Assembly (NCBI GenBank): GCA_964353115.1
Contig: CAYGUI010000002.1
Span: 1-60,738, forward strand
DNA from: CAYGUI01 sp964353115
Lineage (GTDB): Bacteria; Pseudomonadota; Gammaproteobacteria; JAGOUU01
Direction of reading: 5' to 3'
Length of the DNA: 60,738 nt
The notes under the pieces are model-generated. The model did not search any database. It was not told the origin of the DNA and saw only the letters and a program-made list of their open reading frames with translations. Shown in pieces: positions 53,758-60,738 of this stretch (positions within the stretch are counted from its first letter, which is position 1; every line of letters begins with the position of its first letter). The translations under genes and the position numbers were made by a program.

Positions 53758-54657
53758 ATGTTAAAAGGCAGTATAGTAGCATTAGTAACGCCATTTGATG
53801 AAAATGGTAATGTTGATTTTAAAAGTTTAGAGCGATTAGTTGAGTGGCATCTTAAAAACAAAACTGATGGTTTAGTTGTGTTGGGAACCACAGGTGAAAA
53901 TTCTACTTTATCAGCAGAAGAAAAAGAATTTGTTGTAGCTAATGTTATTGCTCAAGTTGAAAATAAAATTCCAGTAATTGTTGGGACTGGAAGTAATTGT
54001 ACAAAAACTACTATTTTACAGACTAGAAAATTTCATAATATGGGTGCTGATGCATGTTTAGTTGTTACGCCATATTATAATAAACCAACCCAAAGCGGTT
54101 TATATAAGCATTATAAATTAGTTAGTGAAACTGGCGCAAAAATTGTTTTATATAATGTTCCAGGAAGAACAGGATGTGATTTATTGCCAGAAACTGTTAA
54201 TCATTTATCAAAAATAGAAAATATAATTGGTATAAAAGAAGCTAGTAGTGATGATAAACGTTTTCAAGCGTTATTGGCTATTGAGAGATCTGCAAAAGAT
54301 TTTTCTATTTTAAGTGGTGATGATGCTGCAACTTATAATTTATTAAAACTAGGTGGTCATGGCACAATTTCTGTTACCGCTAATATGGCGCCAAGAATAA
54401 TGAGTAAAATGGTTGAGGCTGGACTAAATGGAGATTTTAAGACTAGTGAAGTTTGTGATAAATTTTTAGCTGAATGGCATAAATCATTATTTATCGAACC
54501 TAACCCAATTGCTATAAAATGGATTTTGTATAAAATGAAATTAATAACTACTCCATATTTGCGTATGCCGTTAACCACTTTGGATAAAAAATATCACTCA
54601 ATGTTTGAGTTATTGTTAAAAGATTTTTTGGATATAACTAAAAGGGTATTTGCATGA
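53758..54657 (+). CDS. dapA: 4-hydroxy-tetrahydrodipicolinate synthase
   Basis: DapA condenses pyruvate with aspartate semialdehyde, the first step of the lysine/diaminopimelate branch. The 299-aa protein has GTTGENSTLS near residue 45 and the Schiff-base lysine K160 in IGIKEASSD, with YNVPGRTGCDL before it. It uses the product of asd (46790-47803). Its stop overlaps the bamC-like start by 4 bases, as expected for dapA-bamC. Confidence 0.95.
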   Translation: MLKGSIVALVTPFDENGNVDFKSLERLVEWHLKNKTDGLVVLGTTGENSTLSAEEKEFVVANVIAQVENKIPVIVGTGSNCTKTTILQTRKFHNMGADACLVVTPYYNKPTQSGLYKHYKLVSETGAKIVLYNVPGRTGCDLLPETVNHLSKIENIIGIKEASSDDKRFQALLAIERSAKDFSILSGDDAATYNLLKLGGHGTISVTANMAPRIMSKMVEAGLNGDFKTSEVCDKFLAEWHKSLFIEPNPIAIKWILYKMKLITTPYLRMPLTTLDKKYHSMFELLLKDFLDITKRVFA

Positions 54658-54875
54658 AAATAAAAAGCGTAGTCATTTTATTGAGTTTATTATTAACATC
54701 TTGCTCTAATAAAGAGCCGCAAGAGTATAAAAAGTCGCAACTTGCACCAGTGATTAAAATTCCAAAAAAATTAAAATCTAAAGTTACTCTTGATGATCAA
54801 TATAAAATTCCTTCAAATAAAAATCTTGGTGGAAAAATAGATGTTGATTTAATGCCACCAACGATTAAATCTTAA
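54654..54875 (+). CDS. bamC: minimal BamC-like lipoprotein (N-terminal segment only)
   Basis: The 73-aa lipoprotein has a lipobox LLTSC (Cys near residue 17). The mature part resembles the extended N-terminal segment of BamC that lies along BamD: it has KSQLAPVI, then DQYKIPS and KIDVDLMPP, corresponding to the YxIP and DxRPP motifs of E. coli BamC. The two helix-grip domains of the 344-residue E. coli protein are missing. Position directly behind dapA with an ATGA overlap is the classical dapA-bamC order. The gene ends cleanly, so this seems a true short form and not a frameshift. Confidence 0.7.
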   Translation: MKIKSVVILLSLLLTSCSNKEPQEYKKSQLAPVIKIPKKLKSKVTLDDQYKIPSNKNLGGKIDVDLMPPTIKS

Positions 54876-54899
54876 TAGATTATCAGATTAATTTTATCC

Positions 54900-54936
54900 A
54901 AAAAAAATCCGCCATGATCATAATAATCATGGCGGA
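54900..54936 (-). terminator. rho-independent terminator of the four-paralogue cluster
   Basis: TCCGCCATGAT and ATCATGGCGGA form a perfect 11-bp stem with a 7-base loop (54908-54936). On the minus strand it is followed by a T run (complement of the A run at about 54900-54907). It lies 28 bases past the last of the four minus-strand genes. Confidence 0.88.
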
Positions 54937-54964
54937 CTGTATAAATCCTAAAAGTAACTAAAGA

Positions 54965-55348
54965 TTAGTTGCTAAAAGAAAATTTAACGTTTTTAGCACA
55001 TTTGGGAGCAGGCACGCGAGAGCTATTTCTAAACTCTACAAATTTACCAACTTTATCATTGCTATTTTCATCAACTATTTCAAGAAATAATTCTGTTGGA
55101 ATACCTGATACCGAGTTATTTACATCAAGTTCTAAATTTGCTTCTCCTCTGATTTTAGTTGTCACAACCAATGCAGGAATTGAGCAATCTTCTTTAACTT
55201 GTATCGAAAAAAACTTAAATTTTTCAAAGTTTGTACGAGTAAAATTTCCGGTCAATGTGCTGCCATCAAAATTTACAGCACTTGCAAAAGAAGATGAGCT
55301 GATTAAAGCGAACATTAGAGCACTGATTTTTAAATATTTTTTTAGCAT
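54965..55348 (-). CDS. small exported protein, paralogue 4 of a tandem family
   Basis: The 127-aa protein has a signal peptide (MLKKYLKISALMFALISSSSFA). A family core follows, with FDGSTLTGNFTRTNFEKFKFF, one mid-chain Cys (EDCSIP), an acidic middle, and a C-terminal FVEFRN..PAPKCAKNVKFSFSN block with a second Cys. The two cysteines probably pair. It belongs to a family of four adjacent genes (54965-56567) not recognised by me. It is the last gene before the terminator at 54900-54936. Confidence 0.75.
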   Translation of the reverse strand: MLKKYLKISALMFALISSSSFASAVNFDGSTLTGNFTRTNFEKFKFFSIQVKEDCSIPALVVTTKIRGEANLELDVNNSVSGIPTELFLEIVDENSNDKVGKFVEFRNSSRVPAPKCAKNVKFSFSN

Positions 55349-55361
55349 TTTTATTTACCTC

Positions 55362-55742
55362 TTAATTTTTAAAGCTAAATTTAGCATTTTTTGCACAGTT
55401 AGGGATAGGTCTTGAGTCATTATTTCTAAACTCTAAAAATCTACCAAATTGATCTTCATTTTCATCAAGTACCTCAAGCAATTCTTGAGTTGAAGCATAA
55501 GGCATAGAATCTTGTTCAATAAATTCTACATCATCTGAGCCCATGAATTTTTCTGTAACTATAGTCAAAGGAACTGAACATTTTTGGCTAATATTTATAG
55601 AGAAAAATTTAAAATTTTCAAAATTTTCACGTGTGAAATTACCTGTTAAGTGTCCAGCATCAAAATTTAAAGTATTTGCAAATACAGATGATCCCGCCAA
55701 GGCAAGAGCAAATAAATTAAGTTTTAATATTTTTTTAAGCAT
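55362..55742 (-). CDS. small exported protein, paralogue 3 of a tandem family
   Basis: This 126-aa protein has a signal peptide (KKILKLNLFALALAGSSVFA) and the family pattern HLTGNFTRENFENFKFFSI, QKCSVPL, then FLEFRNNDSRPIPNCAKNAKFSF. It is closest to the 54965 gene, with which it shares the FKFFSI segment and the missing Asn-Pro before the first Cys. The four genes have short gaps of 13-26 bases and form one operon. Confidence 0.75.
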   Translation of the reverse strand: MLKKILKLNLFALALAGSSVFANTLNFDAGHLTGNFTRENFENFKFFSINISQKCSVPLTIVTEKFMGSDDVEFIEQDSMPYASTQELLEVLDENEDQFGRFLEFRNNDSRPIPNCAKNAKFSFKN

Positions 55743-55764
55743 TTTAATTTCTCCTAAATTATTT

Positions 55765-56151
55765 TTAGTTGCTAAAAGTTCCAGTTATTTTATAAGCACA
55801 TTCAGGAATAGGGTATTTTTCTGAATTTCTAACTTCCTTAAATCCACCAACACCCATAAAAAAGGCTGCTTCTTCTAAGAGTTGCAGCGCATATTTTGTG
55901 TTCATTTCATCATCAATAGGATCAACAGTTACAGTATTAGCTGGTATTTCTTTTTTACCAAGAGTGCCAATTAATCTTACTGGAATTTTGCATTTTTCAG
56001 GATTATGATAATGAACTTTCTTGAAGTGCTTAAAATTACTTTTAGTTAAATTTCCTGTTAATTGAGCAGCAGTAATAGTTAACTCTTCAGAAAATCCAGT
56101 TGCGTTAAATAATGAAAGAGCAAAAATAGCAATATTTATTTTATATTTCAT
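55765..56151 (-). CDS. small exported protein, paralogue 2 of a tandem family
   Basis: The 128-aa protein has a signal peptide and the family core AQLTGNLTKSNFKHFKKVHY, NPEKCKIPV, and a C-terminal GFKEVRNSEKYPIPECAYKI block. It is the most diverged of the four in the middle (VTVDPIDDEMNTKYALQLLEE). The two conserved cysteines are kept. Confidence 0.72.
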   Translation of the reverse strand: MKYKINIAIFALSLFNATGFSEELTITAAQLTGNLTKSNFKHFKKVHYHNPEKCKIPVRLIGTLGKKEIPANTVTVDPIDDEMNTKYALQLLEEAAFFMGVGGFKEVRNSEKYPIPECAYKITGTFSN

Positions 56152-56177
56152 ATAATTCCCTTTATTTTTCTTTTATT

Positions 56178-56567
56178 TTACTCTGAAAAAGTAAATACGG
56201 CGTTATTAGCACAATCAGGAATAGGGTAGCGAGGATCATTTTGAAACTCTTGAAATTTTCCAATATTCATCATATTTGCAACCTCATCTAATCCCAATAA
56301 AACTTCACGAGTTGTAGTTTCTTCAGTTCCGGCCATTAATCCATCATTTTTTGGATCACCAGGTAAATTTCCTCTTGTAGCAACAAAAATCATAGACATT
56401 TTACATTCTTTAGGATTATCAAATTTAACCTTAGAAAATTTTTCAAAATTAGTGCGTGTAAAATTACCGTTTAATTGAGCTCCTGTAAAACTAAGGTTTT
56501 CAGCAAAAACCGAAGAAGCCAGCACAGATAATCCGATTAAGCTTAAATTTAAAGTTTTCTTTATCAT
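56178..56567 (-). CDS. small exported protein, paralogue 1 of a tandem family
   Basis: This is the first gene of the operon (129 aa). It has a signal peptide ending near SVFA, then AQLNGNFTRTNFEKFSKVKF, NPKECKMSM, a TRGNLPGDPKND loop, and the C-terminal GKFQEFQNDPRYPIPDCANNA block. An operon of four such proteins suggests dosage or antigenic diversification; function is unknown. ATAGGACC precedes the start. Confidence 0.75.
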   Translation of the reverse strand: MIKKTLNLSLIGLSVLASSVFAENLSFTGAQLNGNFTRTNFEKFSKVKFDNPKECKMSMIFVATRGNLPGDPKNDGLMAGTEETTTREVLLGLDEVANMMNIGKFQEFQNDPRYPIPDCANNAVFTFSE

Positions 56568-56596
56568 ATTATGGTCCTATATTTTTGTCATATTGA

Positions 56597-57898
56597 TTAG
56601 CTTATACGTGTTTGCCATTTGTTGGCAATAGTTTTTAACCTTTTTTCGTCTAACAACAAGAACTTTCTATCCTTTAATAAATGTTTACCATTAATCCATA
56701 CGTCAGTTACTTGGGTATTATTCGTGGCATAGACTAATTGTGAAGCAGGATTATAAATAGGTAATGATTCAATATTATCAAAATGCACCGCTATTAAATC
56801 AGCTTCTTTACCAACCTCAACACTACCAACCTTATTATCAATTCCTAAAGCCCGAGCGCCGTTTATAGTAGCTATTTCTAAAGATGTATGTGCATCTATA
56901 TTTGTCGGATTTTTTGTTAAACCTTTTGCCATGAGTGCTGCCAAGCGCATTTCACTAAACATATCTAAATCGTTATTGCTTGCAGCGCTATCAGTACCTA
57001 GCGCAACATTAATATTATTATCTAATAATCGAGTAATATCGCAAAAGCCATTGGCTAGTTTTAAATTAGATTCAGGACAATGCACGACTGAAACGTTATT
57101 ATCTTTTAATAACTGTAAATCTTCGTCGTTTAATTGCGTAACATGAACGGCAATTAAATCTTTATTTAAAAATCCTAATTCATTTAGACGTTGAATAGGT
57201 GTCATACCATATTGCTTGATAGAATCAGTAATTTCTTGCTCTGATTCATGAATATGCATATTAATTTTTAACTTATATTTTTTTGCAAATTCTAAAGTCT
57301 TATTAATGTTTTCATCGTTAACAGTGTATGGAGCGTGCGGCCCTAAAGTAGTTTGAATAAGATCATTATTACCAAATTCATCAATTTGTTTTTTTGCATA
57401 AGCGAGACATTCATCAGCATTTTTGGCAAAAATAGTTTCAAAGTCAAAAATATTAATCCCAATTGCTGCACGCATGTTAGCTTCAACTGCAGCTTTTGCT
57501 ATGCCTGTTGTGAAAAAATACATGTCATTAAAGCAAGTTACTCCGCCCTTTAACATTTCAGAGATGGCAAGCAAAGCTCCTTCATAACATAATTCCGGAG
57601 ATAAAAACTTTTCTTCCAGCTGCCAAATATGATCTTCTAGCCAAGTTTGAAGGTGCATGTCATCGGCATAGCCGCGAAATAAATTCATTGGCACATGGGT
57701 GTGGCAATTGATTAGCCCTGGCATAAGAATATGCTCGGATAAATCAACATGTTCAATATTATCGCCAGTAAGATTTTTAGCTTGATCTTGCGGTAGTATC
57801 TCGCTAATTTTATTATTTTTTATGACGACACTATGGTCTTCTAATAAAGCACCGCGTGGTACTACTGGGACTATCCACTTAGGATGTAAAATTTGCAT
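56597..57898 (-). CDS. mtaD: 5-methylthioadenosine/S-adenosylhomocysteine deaminase (MtaD-like amidohydrolase)
   Basis: This 433-aa metal-dependent amidohydrolase of the TRZ/ATZ type deaminates methylthioadenosine or SAH to the inosine form in salvage. It has the metal motif NCHTHVPMNLFRGYADD near residue 63, GPHAPYTV, NMHIHESEQE, and the metal aspartate in LGTDSAASNNDLDM. The substrate could also be another purine or triazine analogue, but the HTHVPMNLFRG form fits MtaD. It lies downstream of a repeat array on its 5' side. Confidence 0.85.
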   Translation of the reverse strand: MQILHPKWIVPVVPRGALLEDHSVVIKNNKISEILPQDQAKNLTGDNIEHVDLSEHILMPGLINCHTHVPMNLFRGYADDMHLQTWLEDHIWQLEEKFLSPELCYEGALLAISEMLKGGVTCFNDMYFFTTGIAKAAVEANMRAAIGINIFDFETIFAKNADECLAYAKKQIDEFGNNDLIQTTLGPHAPYTVNDENINKTLEFAKKYKLKINMHIHESEQEITDSIKQYGMTPIQRLNELGFLNKDLIAVHVTQLNDEDLQLLKDNNVSVVHCPESNLKLANGFCDITRLLDNNINVALGTDSAASNNDLDMFSEMRLAALMAKGLTKNPTNIDAHTSLEIATINGARALGIDNKVGSVEVGKEADLIAVHFDNIESLPIYNPASQLVYATNNTQVTDVWINGKHLLKDRKFLLLDEKRLKTIANKWQTRIS

Positions 57899-58018
57899 AT
57901 TTCGTCATTCTCGTTTTCACTTTCCGTCATTCTACTCTGCACTTTCCGTCATTCTACTCTGCACTTTCCGTCATTCTACTCTGCACTTTTCGTCATTCCC
58001 GCGCAGGCGGGAATCCAG
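57899..58018. repeat. 22-bp tandem array merging into a CGTCATTCCCGC palindrome
   Basis: ACTTTCCGTCATTCTACTCTGC is present in three perfect copies (57919-57940, 57941-57962, 57963-57984) with partial copies on both sides. The array ends in the palindrome CGTCATTCCCGC..GCGGGAATCCAG (57991-58018). It lies between the starts of mtaD and nadE, so it may influence both promoters. Confidence 0.9.
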
Positions 58019-58105
58019 CATAAAATAGACCTTACATTCTAACAAAACTTGCAAAATTCGTAAAATTAATTACAATCATGAATCCTTAACAAATTTGGTA
58101 GACAC

Positions 58106-59755
58106 ATGGCAAACAATTTAAAAATACTAGTACCACAACTAAATTTTATAGTGGGTGATATTAGCTATAATAAAAATAGAATTATATCCGCCATAAAAGA
58201 AGCAAACGAACGCAATGATATCGATTTATTGCTTTTCCCAGAGTTATGCTTAACTGGTTATCCACCCGAAGATTTATTATTACGTGATGATTTTCATAAA
58301 GCAGTAAACCTGGCAATAGAAGAAATCGTTGCTGAAGTCAATGAGCTAAAAGTTATTATTAGCTTTCCACATCGTATAAAAGCTGGGGAAATTTATAACT
58401 CTGCTGGTCTTATTGAAAACGGTAAGTTAGTAAAAATTTATAATAAACAACTATTACCTAATTACAGTGTTTTTGATGAAAAACGCTACTTTACTGCTGG
58501 TAGTGAGCCATGTATTTTTGATTTAAAAGGAATTCCAACTGCAATCACGATTTGTGAAGATGTATGGTTTCCTGGCCCATCTAAACAAGCGACAGATGCT
58601 GGAGCTAAATTTATTGTATCTCTAAATGCTTCACCATTTGGTTATGAAAAAGATGCTGAGCGTCGCGGCATTTTACGTGATCGCGCGCAAGAAAATAATG
58701 TGCCAATTTTATATGCCCATAGCGTTGGTGCAATTGATGAAATAGTCTTTGATGGTGGTTCAATGCTCGTTAATTCTAATGGTGTTGCATGTCAGCAGGC
58801 TCCTTTCTTTGAAGAGTCAATGCATGAATTTGAGTTAGAAATTAATGATGGGAGTATTGTTGTACCAGAAAAACCGTTACCAAAAATAGTTAGTATTGAA
58901 GAGCGAATTTATAAAGCTTTAGTTCTTGGTACGCGCCAATACGTTCACGATAGTGGTTTTGAGAAAGTATTAATTGGTATTTCCGGTGGGATCGATTCGG
59001 CATTGGTTTTAGCAATTGCTGTTGATGCTTTTGGTGCGGAAAATGTTGAAGGAGTTATCATGCCTTCACGTCATACTAGTGAAATGAGTGTGCCGTTAGG
59101 TAAAAAGCTATGTGAAAACTTTGGAGTAAATTATCATGAAATTTCTATTGAAAATCCGTATCAATCCTTTTTAGATACGTTATCTCCAATTTTTCATGAT
59201 ACAGAATTTTGTGTGACCGAAGAAAATATTCAAGCACGCACTCGTCAAATTTTACTCATGGCATTATCAAATAAGTTTAATAAAATGGTTTTAACTACCG
59301 GTAATAAAAGTGAGATGGCAGTGGGATATGCTACTTTATATGGTGATATGGCAGGTGGTTATGCGCCAATCAAGGACGTGTTAAAAACTATGGTTTATCG
59401 CTTATCAATTTATCGCAATACAATAAGTGATTTAGATATTATTCCAGAAGAGATTATCAAGCGTGAGCCATCAGCAGAATTATCTCCTAATCAAAAAGAT
59501 CAAGATACTTTGCCACCATATGATGTTCTTGATGGAATTTTAGAGCGTTTAGTTGTGCAGGATAAAACTTTGGATGAAATCGTTGCAGATGGATATCAGC
59601 CGGAATTAGTTAAAAGAGTAATCAAAATGGTTGCGGTTAACGAATACAAACGTCGTCAGGCAGCTCCTGGACCAAGAGTGTCGAATAAGGCATTTGGTCG
59701 TGGCCGTCGTTATCCTTCGATATCCAAATATATTGGGTTTATGTTGGAGGGGTGA
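58106..59755 (+). CDS. nadE: glutamine-dependent NAD+ synthetase
   Basis: NadE converts nicotinate adenine dinucleotide to NAD+ using ATP and glutamine-derived ammonia. The 549-aa protein has an N-terminal nitrilase-type glutaminase with catalytic E46 (FPELCLTGY), K114 (YNKQLLPN) and C150 (TICEDVW). The C-terminal synthetase has the P-loop GISGGIDSA from G291 and TGNKSEMAVGYATLYGDMAGG. All catalytic residues are present. A palindromic element starts directly at its stop codon. Confidence 0.96.
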   Translation: MANNLKILVPQLNFIVGDISYNKNRIISAIKEANERNDIDLLLFPELCLTGYPPEDLLLRDDFHKAVNLAIEEIVAEVNELKVIISFPHRIKAGEIYNSAGLIENGKLVKIYNKQLLPNYSVFDEKRYFTAGSEPCIFDLKGIPTAITICEDVWFPGPSKQATDAGAKFIVSLNASPFGYEKDAERRGILRDRAQENNVPILYAHSVGAIDEIVFDGGSMLVNSNGVACQQAPFFEESMHEFELEINDGSIVVPEKPLPKIVSIEERIYKALVLGTRQYVHDSGFEKVLIGISGGIDSALVLAIAVDAFGAENVEGVIMPSRHTSEMSVPLGKKLCENFGVNYHEISIENPYQSFLDTLSPIFHDTEFCVTEENIQARTRQILLMALSNKFNKMVLTTGNKSEMAVGYATLYGDMAGGYAPIKDVLKTMVYRLSIYRNTISDLDIIPEEIIKREPSAELSPNQKDQDTLPPYDVLDGILERLVVQDKTLDEIVADGYQPELVKRVIKMVAVNEYKRRQAAPGPRVSNKAFGRGRRYPSISKYIGFMLEG

Positions 59756-59853
59756 AAAACCCCTCTGTCGCTTTGCAGCGCCATCTCCCCTTTACGAAAG
59801 GGGAGTTATAGCCCCCTTATTAAAGGGGGCAGCGCCACAGGCGCGGGGGTTTT
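59756..59853. repeat. composite palindromic element, copy 6
   Basis: GAAAAACCCCTCTGTCGC is followed by a CTCCCCTTTACGAAAGGGGAG hairpin, a GCCCCCTTATTAAAGGGGGC hairpin, GCGCCACAGGCGC and GGGGGTTTTT. It lies between the convergent ends of nadE and the aroE-like gene and encodes the last 18 or so codons of the latter. Confidence 0.93.
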
Positions 59854-60738
59854 TCCAATACCAAAACTGCTTAATCGCTTGGGCCTCAAAAATTTCATGA
59901 GGCCCAATTATTTTAACCCCAATATTTTCTAAATAATTTTTTATTAAGCTAGACTTGCTCGAATAATCAAACTCTAAATAAGTAATATTTTTATTCAAAT
60001 ATTTTTTTATCTTCTCAAAATAATTATTATCAATATATTTATTTGGTACGGTATTAATAATAATATTATAAAATTCTAAATGCTCAATATTTTCTTTACG
60101 GCTTAAAACTCTATAATTTTTTATATTGTTTTTTTCTAATTCAAGAATAATGCCGCGAGTAGTTGCGCTGTTGCCGAGGAGTAAAACTCCCCCCGGCGCT
60201 GACGCGCCATTTTGTGGGGAAAACCCCCCCGGCGCTGACGCGCCACCCCCCTTTACTAAGGGGGGTAAAAAAAACCTCTGTCGTCTGTGCTGACATCTCC
60301 CCTTTATAAAAGGGGGGTAAAACCCCTCTGTCGCTTTGCAGCGACATCTCCCCTTTACAAAAGGAGAGATTATAGCCCCCTTATTAAAGGGGGCAGCCCG
60401 GCGAAGCAAAGCTGCGCCTGGGCGGGGGTTTTTATTCACAAAACTGAAAAATAATATCTCCCAAATCGCACTCTTATCAGTATTAATTGCAAAAACTTCA
60501 TCATTTAATATCTTTAAAGTATTAACAGAATTAATTTTTGCTGAATCATCATCAAAAAAATCGATATATTTAGTAATTTCTTGCTTAAACGGCGTGGTAA
60601 TACTAAAACCAGAAAAATATTTTTTAGCATAGTTTTCAAAAAAATAATCTAATTCGTTATTTTCAAGTTTAATTTTCAAATATAAATTATTTATATTATT
60701 TTTTTTAAAATTATTATTATGAAAAATATGACCAATAC
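59792..60738 (-). CDS. aroE: shikimate dehydrogenase-like protein, N-terminus outside window, with in-frame repeat insertion
   Basis: The reading frame stays open to the window edge, so the true start is beyond 60738. The N-terminal part reads GHIFHNNNFKKNNINNLYLKI, then FSITTPFKQEI (catalytic-type lysine of the NVTxPxK motif), INSVNTL and INTDKSAI (NTDxxG with the key Asp). The NADP-binding part VLLLGNSATTRGIILEL follows only after about 82 residues translated from palindromic repeats (complement of 60188-60436). The C-terminus has the AroE-type AQAIKQFWYW and then another repeat-encoded tail. The usual SLSP shikimate-binding segment near the N-terminus seems absent. The protein may be a functional AroE with tolerated insert or a decaying gene that is still open. 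Confidence 0.7.
   Translation of the reverse strand, partial: IGHIFHNNNFKKNNINNLYLKIKLENNELDYFFENYAKKYFSGFSITTPFKQEITKYIDFFDDDSAKINSVNTLKILNDEVFAINTDKSAIWEILFFSFVNKNPRPGAALLRRAAPFNKGAIISPFVKGRCRCKATEGFYPPFIKGRCQHRRQRFFLPPLVKGGGASAPGGFSPQNGASAPGGVLLLGNSATTRGIILELEKNNIKNYRVLSRKENIEHLEFYNIIINTVPNKYIDNNYFEKIKKYLNKNITYLEFDYSSKSSLIKNYLENIGVKIIGPHEIFEAQAIKQFWYWKNPRACGAAPFNKGAITPLS
60188..60436. repeat. composite palindromic array, copy 7, inside the aroE-like gene
   Basis: Several modules are joined: two CCCCCCGGCGCTGACGCGCC units, a CCCCCCTTTACTAAGGGGGG hairpin, two CTGTCG..GACATCTCCCCTTT modules, and a GCCCCCTTATTAAAGGGGGC hairpin with a GCCCGGCGAAGC..GGGCGGGGGTTTTT end. There is no stop codon in the aroE frame across the whole array. 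Confidence 0.93.

Noticed and set aside
57919..57984. 22-bp repeats between mtaD and nadE as a CRISPR array or iteron origin
   Set aside because: There are only three head-to-tail copies with no spacers, no DnaA boxes and no replication gene nearby.
60141..60347. Open frame of 68 codons overlapping the aroE-like gene in another frame
   Set aside because: It lies within the translated palindromic array and shows only the low-complexity sequence of the repeat in that frame; the aroE frame continues into conserved motifs on both sides.

Overview
The window looks like a piece of chromosome from a strongly AT-rich gammaproteobacterium, probably host-associated and Legionella/Coxiella-like. Gene order supports the class: accD-folC-(dedD)-cvpA, prmB-asd-fimV-(..)-truA, rlmB next to rpsF-rpsR-rplI, dapA-(bamC), cydA-cydB-cydX, and engB followed by a cytochrome c4 and a lipoprotein DsbA. 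The host-associated reading is inference. It rests on a CD39/GDA1-type ecto-apyrase, several large Cys-rich exported proteins, a 741-residue low-complexity protein with a possible cysteine-protease core, shortened housekeeping proteins (BamC, DedD, S18, RNase R), and palindromic repeats that reach into coding regions.

Layout: 1-5521 holds a 56-codon peptide gene, pepA, lptF-lptG, an RDD membrane protein and the apyrase. 5527-8000 holds the 741-residue protein, which ends inside a palindromic repeat block. 8010-13137 holds the cydABX operon facing rnr, with overlapping divergent promoters. 13185-25527 is a probable operon of four exported Cys-rich proteins, the last two (1308 and 2083 aa) sharing a tandem four-cysteine repeat; this is the most novel-looking part of the window. 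25542-30829 holds rlmB, the S6-S18-L9 genes, engB, cytochrome c4, dsbA and an M28 peptidase. 30935-35501 is an Mla-type lipid transport operon (MlaE with an N-terminal STAS-like domain, MlaF, MlaD and a PqiC-like lipoprotein) followed by dgt. 35614-37353 holds two exported or membrane proteins of unknown function and the tmRNA gene, with a 12-bp repeat of the tmRNA 3' end 0.8 kb downstream of it. 37498-47803 is mostly metabolic and translation-related genes. 47876-51488 holds fimV, a small lipoprotein, a toxin-antitoxin pair lying between two nearly identical palindromic elements, and truA. 51504-54875 holds an unknown membrane protein, a GcvR-like ACT protein, an EamA transporter, dapA and a minimal bamC. 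54965-56567 holds four tandem paralogues of a small exported protein. 56597-60738 holds an MTA/SAH deaminase gene, nadE and an aroE-like gene that is cut by the window edge and carries an in-frame palindromic insertion.

A composite palindromic element of about 100 bp recurs seven times, usually at gene 3' ends. It has ends of the form TAAAAACCCC...GGGGTTTTTA. At several loci its edge supplies the stop codon of the flanking gene, and in the aroE-like gene it is translated. A second repeat family, a palindrome built on CGTCATTCCCGC, has expanded one arm into short tandem arrays at three separate loci. I see no insertion sequence, no CRISPR array, no rRNA and no standard tRNA gene.
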